NCBI GenBank assembly: GCA_938743325.2
Contig: OW568898.1
Coordinates: 372,189-436,188 of the forward strand
Direction of reading: 5' to 3'
Length of the DNA: 64,000 nucleotides
Source of the DNA: Pycnococcus provasolii
Lineage: Eukaryota > Chlorophyta > Pseudoscourfieldiophyceae > Pseudoscourfieldiales > Pycnococcaceae
The notes beneath the pieces are model-generated. The model had not been told where the DNA came from, made no database searches, and saw only the letters and a list, made by a program, of their open reading frames with translations. This document shows, piece by piece, positions 1-9,874 of this stretch. Within the stretch, counting starts at the first letter, position 1, and every line of letters begins with the position of its first letter. The position numbers and the translations under genes were made by a program.

Positions 1-2010
1 CTTAACCCTTAGTGACTCCTCCGTGTCGAGCTCGCTCGGCAGAAATCTCGCCTCCTCTGATATGGGCTCGCGCAGATGCGCATTGCTGACTGCTCGCTTC
101 CTCCACGCGCGCGCTCCGGCTTTCGCCTTCATGAGCGATGCGATGCTCGTCGTTGACGCCGGCGTCGGCGCCATAGGAACACTCTGCGAGCGTGTCTTAG
201 CCAGAGGGGGAGAGACGGAACTCGTCGTTCCGCCGCCACCGCCACCGCCACCACTCACGCTACTCAAGCCGCTGCCCCGGCTATTCATGCTACCTGTTCG
301 TGTGAACATTGGGCCAGATGCCGCGGCAGGCGACGGCGCGGCAAACGACGTCGGCGGGGCAGGTGCCGAGCCAAGGAGGCCAGACGCAGCCGCGGCACGA
401 TTTGCCCTGTGCTGTGTCTGGACGAGCTCGCGCTTCAGGGCGTCGCGCTCCTCCGTCACGCGCGCGAGTGCCTTGCGAAGATCGTCCACCGTCGCCTCAA
501 GCGCCTGCGCGCGTTCTGCGGATATGCTTCTCTGAATTTCCTCATTCTCCGCGCGCGATTCGCACGAGGTGGCCGCCTCCTCAGCCTCCGCGGTTGGTAC
601 GGGCCGTGGAAGATCTGAGCCATCGCTGAGACGCTGTCTCGTGCCTGCTACCGCCGCCGCCGCCGTCGCGGCACGGTACAGCTGCGCAGCCTTTCGCAGA
701 TCAGCCTTCTCTTTCAGGCCGTGCTCCGCCATCTTCGCGAGGTTGTAGAGCGCATCCGGACTACCGCGATCAGCCGCTAGCCGGAACGCACGCTCCGCCG
801 CGTCGTAGTCGTGGGAGCAGATGTGCGCGTATCCGAGGTTGTTGTGAGCCGGCACGTTTCCTTTCGCGCTCGCGGCGGCGAACACCTTGAGCGATGCTGT
901 CTGCAGCGCCTCGGCGTTGCCTCTTCCGCTCGTCGACGCCTCTCTTGCGCGTTCCTCGAGGCAGATGCCGAGGTTGTTCATCGCCGCCGCGTGTCCAGAC
1001 CTGCTCGCTCGCTGGTAGAGCGTAAGCGCCGCACTCACGTCGCGCGCCGCTCCCTTGCCAAGGTAGAACATCGACCCGAGTCGGTTCACCGCGTCCGCGT
1101 GCCCAAGTTCCGCGGCTTTGCGGTACCACTTGACCGCCTCCGCGTCGTCCACCTCCCCTCCTCTTCCCGTCTCGTACAGCACGCCGAGCCGCGTCATCGC
1201 CTCGGCGTGTCCCATTTCCGCCGCCATGCGGTAGTGCTGCCTCGCGGCGACGAGGTCCATGTGCTGCAGCTCAACGTTTTCGAAGCGTCCGAAGTGCGCG
1301 CTCGTCGCCGTCTCCGGCTCCGACTCGTTGCCAAGTGCGTCTGCGACGGCGTCTCTCCACTCGCCATCCCCCTGGCCGTCGCCTTCGTCGGACACCGACG
1401 CCGTCGCCGGCTTGTCCGCTGCGAGCGCGCCCGTCTCGCACGCGCGGCCGAGCAGGTGCAGCGAGTCGGCGTCTCTTGAGCCGACGCCTCTTCGGTAGAA
1501 GTGCAGCGCCGCCCGGCTGTCCGGCTTGACGCCGCTCGCCGACTCGAAGCAGAGTCCCGCCCGTGCGCAGGCTGGCGCGTATCCTGCGTCCGCGGCGGCG
1601 ACGTAGCACGCGAGCGCCGCCGTCGCATCGGCGACGCACCCGTGTCCATACCGCCTGCGGTCGCCGTCTGCGCACAGGTCCGCGGCGGCTAAGTTTTCCG
1701 TCGTCGTTGGCGTCAGTGGCGTAGGCGTGGCGACAATGGTGGGCGTGGTTGCAGCATTTTTCTTGCTGCTGTTGTTTCCGTTCCCTGCAAGAAGCGCGGC
1801 GCGTTTGGCAAGCGAGCTGCTTTCATTCGAGCTGCTGCTGTTTCTTTCCTTGATGAGCCCCGCGCGTCTTGCGGCGGCCATCGACGACGCCGGGCTCGCA
1901 GAAAAGGAGGAGGCATCACCCCCAACCTTCGCCCTCTGCGCGCGTGCGAGCAGGGACGAGCCACCTGGCAGAGCGAGCGTTTTATTGTCCGGCGTGCGTG
2001 GCGGCGGCAT
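1..2010 (-). CDS. Sel1-repeat (TPR-like) protein with coiled coil, C-terminus outside window
   Basis: The minus strand is open from an ATG at 2010 to the left edge without a stop, giving 670 codons, so the gene is partial. After about 130 low-complexity residues come roughly six to seven Sel1-type repeats (about residues 130-470) with the usual pattern of small residues, such as AVKWYRKAAELGHADAV and AMNNLGICLEE. A charged heptad-like stretch follows (about residues 495-545, containing ALEATVDDLRKALARVTEERD), which should form a coiled coil, then a Ser/Gly/Pro-rich tail. Sel1 repeats are alpha-solenoid protein-binding scaffolds, known for example in ERAD adaptors and in regulators of chitin synthesis or kinases; which role applies here cannot be told. 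No signal peptide is seen. The start is the first Met of the open frame, with non-coding-looking sequence upstream. Confidence 0.85.
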   Translation of the reverse strand, partial: MPPPRTPDNKTLALPGGSSLLARAQRAKVGGDASSFSASPASSMAAARRAGLIKERNSSSSNESSSLAKRAALLAGNGNNSSKKNAATTPTIVATPTPLTPTTTENLAAADLCADGDRRRYGHGCVADATAALACYVAAADAGYAPACARAGLCFESASGVKPDSRAALHFYRRGVGSRDADSLHLLGRACETGALAADKPATASVSDEGDGQGDGEWRDAVADALGNESEPETATSAHFGRFENVELQHMDLVAARQHYRMAAEMGHAEAMTRLGVLYETGRGGEVDDAEAVKWYRKAAELGHADAVNRLGSMFYLGKGAARDVSAALTLYQRASRSGHAAAMNNLGICLEERAREASTSGRGNAEALQTASLKVFAAASAKGNVPAHNNLGYAHICSHDYDAAERAFRLAADRGSPDALYNLAKMAEHGLKEKADLRKAAQLYRAATAAAAVAGTRQRLSDGSDLPRPVPTAEAEEAATSCESRAENEEIQRSISAERAQALEATVDDLRKALARVTEERDALKRELVQTQHRANRAAAASGLLGSAPAPPTSFAAPSPAAASGPMFTRTGSMNSRGSGLSSVSGGGGGGGGTTSSVSPPLAKTRSQSVPMAPTPASTTSIASLMKAKAGARAWRKRAVSNAHLREPISEEARFLPSELDTEESLRVK

Positions 2011-3006
2011 ATAATACTAATTGTATTCAGCTGAATATTCGACAGTGCACTGCTTAACCTTTTAACAGGTACAGGTAGGTAGGAGGAGTGCCAGCACAAC
2101 AGCGTCGTCCGGACGATACCACTTTATGCTATGCGGGAGTATAAAAAGTGTGTCGGCCCGAGCGTAAAAGGAGACGAAGTTGTCGAGTTGTCGCCTCCCC
2201 GGGAGCCCGGGAACAAGGTGTCGCCGTGTCGGGTGTTGTCGGGTGTCGCGTGCGCGTCGGCCTGTAACCTTACTTTACGCGAGGCTCGTTCAAGGAACCC
2301 GTTTGGCGAGACCACTTTGATCATGATGAGGCGAGACCACTCACTCGTCGGCTCGGGAAGAACGATGATCGGGATCCCAGGCTCTGCGATCGTGAGCATT
2401 CTCGGAGCACTTGATAGATGCATGCGCATTCAACTCATTCATCAACTCATTCCTCCCGAACCACTTGCCCCCTTTTTTGTCTGCGTGTTGCTTGTATGTA
2501 CTCGCACCCTTGCCCCTTGGTGGTAGGGCGCAGCAGGCCAGCAGGTGAACAAATCCGGCCAGCTCACCTCCTTCCCTTCCCAGTCTGCGAGGGGCGAGAC
2601 CTGTGTGCGAGGTGCGCTCCTCGTGAGGTTCTGTCGTCCTCCAGTTGCCCGTGGAAAGAAACAAGCAGAGCTCGTCCGGTAAAACTTTACAGACGCATCC
2701 TTGGAGCGACTCGTCATCGAGCGCCTCCTCGAGCGATCACGACTCACGAGCGCCACTCTTTTTTAAAGACGAACGACGAACGAGGTACTCACGACGAACG
2801 GACGAAGCTGACCAGTTGCCAGTGCCGCAGTGCGCCCTTCCTTGATAGACTAAAGAAAAGGTAAGTCGGGGATTGGTGAGCTCACGACACGCGTCAGGAA
2901 CAGCACGAGATACATGTCCTATAGTGTAATGACGTATCCCCAGATTGCCGTGGGGTATGGCAAGACCCACCGTCTTTGGCAAGACGCCCTCGTGGGACTC
3001 GCGGCC

Positions 3007-3036
3007 GGGTTAGGGTTAGGGTTAGGGTTAGGGTTA
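3007..3036 (+). repeat. Interstitial telomere-like array, five GGGTTA units
   Basis: Five perfect GGGTTA units lie in the divergent intergenic region between the Sel1-repeat gene and the small secreted protein. Coding sequence on both sides shows this is not a chromosome end. Confidence 0.9.
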
Positions 3037-3286
3037 AGCTTTCCTGTATACCTCGAGGTCTGTATGTGAGAGCTCCTCACGTTCCAGCACGTGATCCATC
3101 CATGTGAGTTTGGTCAGGGCGTAGCCTGCAACGGGCTCACTTGTGCGACAAAATTCAACCATGTGTATTGTTTTTCAATTAATTATACTCACAATAGTAA
3201 AATCCCACTTCTCAAGAACTAGTTTTTGTTCTTACCGAATGAAAACACCCGTTATTATTATTGCCCCTTCCCCCACCCAATGCTAT

Positions 3287-3489
3287 TTTCAAGACGTGTT
3301 TTTTTCAAGACGACGTGTGTTTTGCATTTCCATTTCAAGACGTGTGTTTTGAAATTCAGAATTTCAAGACGTGTGTTTTGAAATTCAGAATTTCAAGACG
3401 TTTTTGTTTTGAATCATTTCAAGACGTGTGTTTTGAATAATTTCAAGACGTGTGTGTTTTGAAATTCAGAATTTCAAGACGTGATGAAA
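3287..3489 (+). repeat. Irregular tandem array of a 24-31 bp unit with palindromes
   Basis: About eight units each begin with TTTCAAGACGTG. Full units continue TGTTTTGAAATTCAGA and the shorter ones are truncated variants. TTCAA...TTGAA and GAAATTC-A-GAATTTC are inverted repeats, so single strands could fold. The array ends about 175 bp before the ATG at 3664. Confidence 0.85.
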
Positions 3490-3663
3490 TCCAGTTAGTT
3501 AGTTGCTCTCGCTCTCGTTGATGCGTCGTACGTCGTCGGTCGGCGGTCGTCGGTGTGGTGTGCTGTAGCGGTGGCGGCGGTAATGGTGGTGGCGCAGGCT
3601 CATCTCTCATCGCAGTGATCATTCTTTTTCACAACGACGAGTGAAGCTTCCTCTAGCTGCGTG

Positions 3664-4344
3664 ATGACGACGACGATGACGGGGATGAAAATGGTCTCCT
3701 GGCTGATGATGTGTGTGGTGCTCGCGGTGGTATTGGTCTCTCCGATGACTTCGGTGCGCACATTTTTAGTATCCGCGCAAACTGGGACTGACGACGCAGA
3801 GGAGGAGCTGATTACGGCAACCTCCCTGCAGCTCCCGCTGATCGAAGGGAACGTGACGGCGCTTCCGCCTCTTCCTGGGGTCGACTGGGATGTGCTGCTC
3901 GGCTCAACTCCCGCGTCGGCGTTTCTCAACGGCACGCCTTTTGACTTGAATGCACTGCTCGGTGGGAATGCTTCGGCTTTGGATGCGTTCCGCCAGGGAG
4001 TCGCGACGACGCTTCCGAATACCACTCAACTGGATTGGTTTGCGCTGCTCAGCGGGAATACGTCGTCGCTGGACGCCTTCCGTTTTGACTTGAATGCGCT
4101 GCTCGGGAATGCTTCGGCTTTGGATGCACTCCTCCAGTCAGTCGAGGCGGCACTTCCGAATAATTCTCTCCTGTATTGGTTTGAGGTGCTCAGCGGAGTC
4201 AGTGGGAATGTGTCGTCGCTCGACACCTTCCGCCAGCTCGTTCCGTTGTTTAATGCCGTCCGCGGTATTCCCGGCTTGAACTGGACCGCGATACTCGGCG
4301 CAAACACGACGTCGATACTCAGCGTTTGGAACGACGCGCCGTAG
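3664..4344 (+). CDS. Small secreted repeat protein, function unknown
   Basis: The frame encodes 226 residues from an ATG at 3664; a GTG just before it is in frame but unlikely to be used. The first 38 residues form a signal peptide (MKMVSWLMMCVVLAVVLV core, likely cut after VSAQ). The mature part is built of degenerate repeats of about 40 residues: LNALLGGNASALDAFR, FALLSGNTSSLDAFR, LNALLGNASALDALL, FEVLSGVSGNVSSLDTFR. Many Asn-X-Ser/Thr sites (NAS, NTS, NVS, NTT) predict N-glycosylation. There is no TM anchor or catalytic motif. I do not recognise the family; composition and repeats suggest an extracellular or wall protein. Confidence 0.75.
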   Translation: MTTTMTGMKMVSWLMMCVVLAVVLVSPMTSVRTFLVSAQTGTDDAEEELITATSLQLPLIEGNVTALPPLPGVDWDVLLGSTPASAFLNGTPFDLNALLGGNASALDAFRQGVATTLPNTTQLDWFALLSGNTSSLDAFRFDLNALLGNASALDALLQSVEAALPNNSLLYWFEVLSGVSGNVSSLDTFRQLVPLFNAVRGIPGLNWTAILGANTTSILSVWNDAP

Positions 4345-4524
4345 CACACAGACGAACTGTCGGGTGGCAGTCGCAAACTCAAAATTTGATTTGATTCTCC
4401 TCGCGTACAATGTTGCACACCAACCCAAACGACGATACGACCGTACACGACGAGACGACTACGAATGAAGTTGCGAAATATACACGTGGATACAGAGTGT
4501 GTAATTCGAGTCGTATTCTTTCTT

Positions 4525-5214
4525 TTACAAGTCACTGACGCGCGTCAATTTGCGGATTTTTTTTGTGGTTGGCGGCGAGTCATCCTCCAGTTGTTCCTGT
4601 AAGTCTGACACGCGCCGCAACTTCCGCTTCGGCGCCGCGAGTTCTTCCGTTGGTGACGGCGCCGCGGTCCCTTCCGAGAGACGCCGCAACCTTCGAGCAG
4701 GCTGTGGCGGTGACGTGTGCATGTCTCTCTCGTTTCTCGCCTTTTCCAGCTTTTTGATAGCCTTGGCTGCCGCCGCCTGCGCGTTGGAAGTTCTCCTACG
4801 TCCTGCTCCCGCATCCTCGTCTTCAAAGTCGTCGTCGTCGTCGTCGTCGTCGCTGCTGCTGCTGCTTCTTCCACCGCTCTGTTCATTGTCGTCGTCGTCG
4901 TCGTCGTCGTCGTCATGCGAGTCCTCCGCGATGAAGTCCGCGACATCGTCGTCGTCGTCGTCGTCAGACCATCCTTCTCTTCCTTGCATGAGTAGTTTAT
5001 TCGCACCAGACTTTTTCGAGTGTTGGTATCCATACTTCTTATCTGGGTTGCGGTACCTCGCGTCCACGCCCATCTGAAGCGCCATGCGAGACGCGTCGTG
5101 CGCCTCATCTTCCTCATTATCGTTATCACCGGCAACAACTTGATGAAGATCGTCGTCGTCGTCGTCGTCGCTCCACTGCCGTGCGCCGGAGATGCTGACG
5201 GGACGGCGCGGCAT
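4525..5214 (-). CDS. Highly acidic poly-Asp protein, probably nuclear
   Basis: A 229-residue product is read from an ATG at 5214. Four long Asp runs (7-9 D each), encoded by GAC/GTC trinucleotide arrays, alternate with a short ordered-looking segment near residues 46-80 (ALQMGVDARYRNPDKKYGYQ). The C-terminal third is basic and heptad-like (AAAAKAIKKLEKARNERD), with two repeats of a K/R-K-L-R-R/K-V-S-D type motif near the end. The frame is open further upstream, but that extension is translated TTAGGG repeat, so 5214 is the better start. Acidic blocks next to basic clusters are typical of histone-binding, chromatin or nucleolar proteins; that role is inference. It shares its 5' region with the divergent subtilase gene. 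Confidence 0.7.
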   Translation of the reverse strand: MPRRPVSISGARQWSDDDDDDDLHQVVAGDNDNEEDEAHDASRMALQMGVDARYRNPDKKYGYQHSKKSGANKLLMQGREGWSDDDDDDDVADFIAEDSHDDDDDDDDDNEQSGGRSSSSSDDDDDDDDFEDEDAGAGRRRTSNAQAAAAKAIKKLEKARNERDMHTSPPQPARRLRRLSEGTAAPSPTEELAAPKRKLRRVSDLQEQLEDDSPPTTKKIRKLTRVSDL

Positions 5215-5587
5215 GGCCGGATTATTAATAGGCTCCTGGAAAATATAGCACGGGGCAAGGCAGGCAAGGCACGCCCCAGTTCGGTTCAGATTAGGGTATT
5301 CGGAATGGGTTAGGGTTAGGGTTAGGTTTAGGGTTACGCGTGTTAGGGTTAGGGTTACGCGGGGCGTTGGCGGTGGTTTGGTTGGGGCTCCGATCCGCGC
5401 CCTTGCATTTGAAAAGTCGTCGGCGATGGCGCCTGTGACGCGTCCTGACCCTTCAAGGGTGGTGACGTGGCAGCACAGTAGTACGGGTGGTGGTAGTGGT
5501 GGTAGTAGTAGAAGTGAAGTGCGCGATAGAAATAGAAGTGGCCACCATAGAAGTGTGTTCACTCAAAGATGCCGGGGTTTTCATCCC
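5215..5587. promoter_or_regulatory. Divergent intergenic/promoter region with TTAGGG-type repeats
   Basis: These 373 bp separate the starts of the acidic protein (leftward) and the subtilase (rightward). They contain GGGTTA-type repeats from about 5307 to 5358, interrupted by TTTAGGG and CGCGTG variants. An in-frame TTG at 5378 and an ATG at 5426 would extend the subtilase, but would put a Ser/Gly-rich leader ahead of its signal peptide. Confidence 0.6.
5307..5358 (+). repeat. Interstitial telomere-like array (GGGTTA units with variants)
   Basis: GGGTTAGGGTTAGGGTTAGG is followed by a TTTAGGG variant, a CGCGTG interruption and GTTAGGGTTAGGGTTA. The array sits between two divergent start codons. 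Confidence 0.85.
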
Positions 5588-8500
5588 ATGTGCTCTTGGA
5601 ATTATTCTTGCTCTTGTCATGGTCTCACTCGTTCGTTGACTCTGCTCTCATTCTCGTTCTCATTCTCATTCGTTTGCGTCTCTCTGCTGTTTTTATTTAA
5701 TTGTGTGTCGCTTTGTTCTCCTAGTGGTGTTCAAGGGGTGGCTGTGGCTGGCTTGGATGAGGCGTCTGGTTCTGGCTCGTTGGTTGGACATCATTCTCGT
5801 CGTGACGGCTTTGGCGTATCGCATGTTTTGGAGTCCTCCTCCTCCTCTGTCAAGGAAGTCTCACGTAACCTTAGGAGTGTCGTTCACCTGCGTCGACGTG
5901 GTGTCGTGGACTTGTCTCGCAATCTTGGGACGCGTCGATCTCTCTCTTCATTCGCACGCGACGACGATTTCAACAACAGTAGGACTTCTGCTCACTCTGG
6001 TGGTCATGACGATGATGACGACGACCAGATTACGCTCATTGCCGCACTCCGCACCTTGATCTCACCCTCATCACTCGACAAAGTCAACGCGGCTCTGCAC
6101 CATCACGCATCACGCGTCGTGGGATTCGTACCGAACAACGCCTTATTAATCAGAACGCCAAACGCGCAATCCACCGCGCGCGCTCTGTACACCCTTGAAG
6201 AAATCCTTCAAGTCGTCCCTCTGCCCGACGACGAGAAAGTCGCGCCTGATATTGACACGGCGATATCTGACCTATCGTGGCTCGAAAAGAAACAAAGGCA
6301 ACGCCAACGACGACGGGCAAGAAAACTCGCTGCCACAACAACGACAACGACAACAACAAGAACAGACGCGCTGAGACTTCAAACAGTGCAAAGGACGATG
6401 CAAAGCTGGAGCACGATGGACGAACACGCATCACAGCGGCGGCGAAGCCACAACAACAACAACACCAAACTCATACAAGTCGCTGATGACACCACGATTG
6501 TTCTCGACGTCGTGCTGTTCTACGACGACGCCGTCGTCCAACAGGAGTGCGACTCACCAATCAAAGTCATGCAACGTAGACACGAAAGACATCAGGCGCT
6601 CGTCTCCTTCGCACAGCAGAAAGCGCGACAGCTTCAAGCAAACGTACAAGCAGCTCTCACGGACTACGACGCAACAGTTCCTTCGCTCGACGTCGATCCG
6701 TCGTCATACCACAACCCCGGCATGTCACAACCTGTCGTGAACGCACATGTCGACTGGTTCGCGTGCGAGCCGTCGCTCTCCATCGCCATCCCGCGCAATG
6801 CCGCGTCGCTCGCCGCGACACGATCCGTCATAGCGAACTTGACATCCACGCGCAGCGTCGAGGTCAGGCGGCGTCGAACAAAGCGCAACGAGTACGCCTC
6901 TGGCATCCTGCAGAGCGGAACGAGCACTGTGCGCAAGATGGAGAACGAAATCAGCCTGCGTGGGAATGGGCAGCTGATTGGCATTGCTGACACGGGTATC
7001 GACATCACCAACTGCTACTTCCGAGATGACAACAATGGCAACGTACCCGGCCCGACGCATCGCAAGATTGCCAGCTACGTCGTTTCGGGTGGCGGGATTG
7101 ACGGCGACGTCCAAGGGCACGGAACGCACGTCGCCGGATCCGCGGCGGGATCCACGGCATCTGGTGCGGGCAATCAAAGAGGTGTGGCGCCGGATGCGAA
7201 GATCGCGTTTGTTGACATAGGTGGGGCGGCAGGCGCACTCGCACCACCGAATGACTATCGCACTCTGTACGGCGCGCAGTACTCGCGTGGCGTGTTCATT
7301 CAATCCGACAGCTGGGGAGATGATGCGACGACGTACAACGTGTGGACGCGTCAGGTGGACACGTTCCTGTACCTCACACCCTCCTTTCTCGCGCTCACCG
7401 CCGCGGGCAACACTGGCTTTCAAGGTGGCTCTTCCATCACGTCGCCGGCGAATGCAAAGAACATCGTCGGCGTAGGTGCGACGCTGAATGCGGACAGTTC
7501 GCCCGTTCGCATATACGGCGACGTTTTCAGGGTGGCCATAGGATCGTCGACGCCTGTCATCACACGCCGACTCCTTCGTGCAGACTTCGGTGGCAGGTCG
7601 TTCCCCGGAGGCACACTTCCACTCGCTCGCTCCATCCCGCGCGATGGATGCGGAACGATCAGCGGCGTCGCGGGAAAAGTCGCGGTGATCGAACGCGGCA
7701 CGTGCTTCTTCACAAATAAAGTGCTCAACGCACAGAACGCGGGTGCTATTGCGGCCATTGTGGTGAACGACGCTACGTGTGGATTCATTCGCATGGGTGC
7801 CAATGCAGGTGGAGTTGGCAATGCGATAACGATCGCGTCTGGATTTGTTACGTACAAAACGGGACAGCTGCTGGACACGCAAATTAGCAGCAACACGGGC
7901 ATCTCCATCACCAGCTCGAACTACGCCGCACCACTTCGCTACGACAACATGGCCACGACCAGCTCCGTGGGACCTGCGGCGGATGGCCGTGTGAAACCGG
8001 ATGTTGTTGCGCCGGGAGACTCCATTACCTCGGCGTGGTTGTTTGCAGGTGGTGGCGCTCTTGGCGGCACGTGCGCGTGCGCGACTGACGGGACGGACTA
8101 CCGCGGCACCGTGTCCGTGACCCAGTCTGGATATAATTGCATGCCTTGGTCCGCGTTCCAGGCGTCACGATTCCCACCACTCAACTACCCGCAGTTCTAT
8201 CCCAGCGCTGGCTTGGAAGGATCGGCATGTCGCAATCCAGATGGCGACTCAAGGCCTTGGTGCTTCACCGATGGCGAGGGCACGTACGACTACTGCGCTT
8301 TCGAGCAATGCAGTGCAAGCATGTGCTCGCACTGCACGACCGCGCCTTTGTCAGGCACGAGCATGGCAACGCCTCTCGTGGCTGGCGCCGCCGCGCTGAT
8401 ACGCGAGTACCTCATGAGGAACGCGGGAGGTGCGCTGACGCAGGGCGCGCTGGCAAACCCGAGCGGCATGCTCATCAAAGCCATTCTACTGGCGTCTGGG

Positions 8501-9874
8501 TCCGACATGACGGGCATGACGGAAACGGGCATACCGCTCGAGGAGGCGCCGAGCTGTCGGCAGGGGTGGGGACGCGTAAATCTTGCGCGCGCTCTGAAGG
8601 TTCCATCGTCCGGAGCAGGCTGGTCGATACGAGCCGTGGACACGGACTTCGGCGCCTTCACGTCGGCGACGCAGTACCACGAGTGTCTCGTGCAAGTGCA
8701 GGCGTCGACGACGGAGCCTCTCGTGGCTGCGTTGGCGTGGTACGACTACCCCAGCGAAACGTTTTCGGGATCTAACCTGGTGAATGACCTCGACCTTTCG
8801 TTTCGTGCTGTGGGGATATCAGCTGGCAGCGCGGGCGTATTGTACGGCAATGGGATGAACACGCCCGATAGGATCAACAACAACGAGGTGATCACGGTGC
8901 AGGAACCTTCGGCGGGAGCCTTCCTCCTTCGCATCGACGCCGTGCGACTGCCCTACGCGCAGAGCTACGCGCTCTTCGTGCGTGGTCCCATTGGCGACTT
9001 TCGATGCGCGAAAAACCAGCCAGCAAGTCTCTCACCGCCGCCGCCACCGCCGAACCCGCCACCGCCAAGTCCGCCACCGCCAAGTCCACCTCCACCACCA
9101 AGTCCACCTCCGCCACCAAGCCCGCCACCACCTCCGCCGCCGCCGCCGCCGAGTCCGCCACCACCACCTCCACCACCAAGCCCACCGCCGCCGCCTCCGA
9201 GCCCGCCTCCCCCAAGTCCGCCTCCACCGCCTCCGAGTCCGCCACCACCGCCGCCGCCGCCGCCGCCAAGCCCGCCTCCCCCGAGCCCACCACCACCGCC
9301 TCCGAGTCCACCGCCTCCACCGCCGCCGCCCAGTCCTCCTCCACCACCGCCCAGTCCACCTCCACCGCCGCCGAGTCCACCGCCACCACCTCCGCCGCCT
9401 CCGCCTCCGAGTCCACCGCCTCCACCACCACCTCCCAGTCCTCCTCCTCCACCTCCCAGTCCTCCTCCGCCGCCGCCGAGTCCACCACCACCACCTCCGC
9501 CGCCTCCGCCTCCGAGTCCACCGCCTCCGCCTCCACCTCCGCCGAGTCCGCCGCCACCGCCGCCCAGTCCACCGCCGCCGAGTCCACCTCCTCCGCCACC
9601 ACCGCCACCGCCAAGCCCTCCTCCGCCACTTCCACCGCTGCGAAATGTCGGTGAGCAACAACAGCTTCTCGTGGTGGCTGGCATCGGCATTGGCACGGCA
9701 GTTGCGATTGGATTCGCTGCAGGCTATGTGGTGCACGTCGTGCGTCGTCGTCGGCAACTCAACAGCTGTGAAGTTGAGTCTAAGTGTACCGACGTCGCGC
9801 CTCCACCAGCCGCCGTTCCTGTCGCAGCGAGTGCCCCGCCGATGATGACGACGACGCGGCTGACAAAGACGTGA
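5588..9874 (+). CDS. Membrane-anchored subtilisin-like protease with PA and kringle domains and SPPPP stalk
   Basis: The 1,428-residue product starts at an ATG at 5588, chosen because it places a hydrophobic signal sequence (about residues 15-45, Phe/Ser/Leu/Val-rich) at the N-terminus. An S8 peptidase domain follows: catalytic Asp468 in ADTGID, His511 in GHGTHVAG, oxyanion Asn near 608 in AAGNTG, Ser925 in GTSMATP. Two domains are inserted between the oxyanion Asn and the Ser: a PA domain (about 667-765) and a Cys-rich kringle module (about 830-910, with NPDG and RPWC). A C-terminal beta region follows to about residue 1140, then about 200 residues of SPPPP-type repeat as in pherophorin/extensin rods (1147-1351), one TM helix (about 1358-1385) and a short tail starting RRRR. 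It is probably a cell-surface or wall protease that sheds or matures extracellular proteins. PA inserts are common in plant subtilases; the kringle insert is unusual. Confidence 0.92.
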   Translation: MCSWNYSCSCHGLTRSLTLLSFSFSFSFVCVSLLFLFNCVSLCSPSGVQGVAVAGLDEASGSGSLVGHHSRRDGFGVSHVLESSSSSVKEVSRNLRSVVHLRRRGVVDLSRNLGTRRSLSSFARDDDFNNSRTSAHSGGHDDDDDDQITLIAALRTLISPSSLDKVNAALHHHASRVVGFVPNNALLIRTPNAQSTARALYTLEEILQVVPLPDDEKVAPDIDTAISDLSWLEKKQRQRQRRRARKLAATTTTTTTTRTDALRLQTVQRTMQSWSTMDEHASQRRRSHNNNNTKLIQVADDTTIVLDVVLFYDDAVVQQECDSPIKVMQRRHERHQALVSFAQQKARQLQANVQAALTDYDATVPSLDVDPSSYHNPGMSQPVVNAHVDWFACEPSLSIAIPRNAASLAATRSVIANLTSTRSVEVRRRRTKRNEYASGILQSGTSTVRKMENEISLRGNGQLIGIADTGIDITNCYFRDDNNGNVPGPTHRKIASYVVSGGGIDGDVQGHGTHVAGSAAGSTASGAGNQRGVAPDAKIAFVDIGGAAGALAPPNDYRTLYGAQYSRGVFIQSDSWGDDATTYNVWTRQVDTFLYLTPSFLALTAAGNTGFQGGSSITSPANAKNIVGVGATLNADSSPVRIYGDVFRVAIGSSTPVITRRLLRADFGGRSFPGGTLPLARSIPRDGCGTISGVAGKVAVIERGTCFFTNKVLNAQNAGAIAAIVVNDATCGFIRMGANAGGVGNAITIASGFVTYKTGQLLDTQISSNTGISITSSNYAAPLRYDNMATTSSVGPAADGRVKPDVVAPGDSITSAWLFAGGGALGGTCACATDGTDYRGTVSVTQSGYNCMPWSAFQASRFPPLNYPQFYPSAGLEGSACRNPDGDSRPWCFTDGEGTYDYCAFEQCSASMCSHCTTAPLSGTSMATPLVAGAAALIREYLMRNAGGALTQGALANPSGMLIKAILLASGSDMTGMTETGIPLEEAPSCRQGWGRVNLARALKVPSSGAGWSIRAVDTDFGAFTSATQYHECLVQVQASTTEPLVAALAWYDYPSETFSGSNLVNDLDLSFRAVGISAGSAGVLYGNGMNTPDRINNNEVITVQEPSAGAFLLRIDAVRLPYAQSYALFVRGPIGDFRCAKNQPASLSPPPPPPNPPPPSPPPPSPPPPPSPPPPPSPPPPPPPPPPSPPPPPPPPSPPPPPPSPPPPSPPPPPPSPPPPPPPPPPSPPPPSPPPPPPSPPPPPPPPSPPPPPPSPPPPPPSPPPPPPPPPPPSPPPPPPPPSPPPPPPSPPPPPPSPPPPPPPPPPPSPPPPPPPPPSPPPPPPSPPPPSPPPPPPPPPPSPPPPLPPLRNVGEQQQLLVVAGIGIGTAVAIGFAAGYVVHVVRRRRQLNSCEVESKCTDVAPPPAAVPVAASAPPMMTTTRLTKT
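9028..9640 (+). repeat. SPPPP-coding low-complexity tract
   Basis: About 610 bp of CCN codons punctuated by AGY Ser codons encode SPPPP/SPPPPPP units inside the subtilase. On the other strand it yields long Gly-rich open frames that are not genes. Confidence 0.95.

Larger units (their letters stand above)
2011..3663. other. Intergenic region between two divergent genes
   Basis: This 1.65 kb holds no gene I can support. Short open frames (for example at 2131-2526 and 2418-2864) have no recognisable domain or coding-like composition. It contains a pure TTAGGG array and an irregular short tandem array, listed separately. The promoters of the Sel1-repeat gene (leftward) and of the small secreted protein (rightward) must lie here. 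Confidence 0.6.

Noticed and set aside
2131-2864. Two overlapping open frames upstream of the secreted-protein gene
   Set aside because: No homology features; composition and start contexts do not support coding.
3007-3036. True chromosome end
   Set aside because: Arrays are only five to six units and are flanked by genes on both sides.
3287-3489. CRISPR-like repeats
   Set aside because: Units vary in length and abut each other without unique spacers, and the host is a eukaryote.
5378-5587. 70-residue N-terminal extension of the subtilase
   Set aside because: It begins at a TTG beside telomere-like repeat and would bury the signal peptide behind a Ser/Gly-rich leader.
8892-9757. Long Gly-rich, Arg/Trp-rich and Ala/Val-rich frames on both strands
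   Set aside because: They are other readings of the SPPPP-coding tract of the subtilase.
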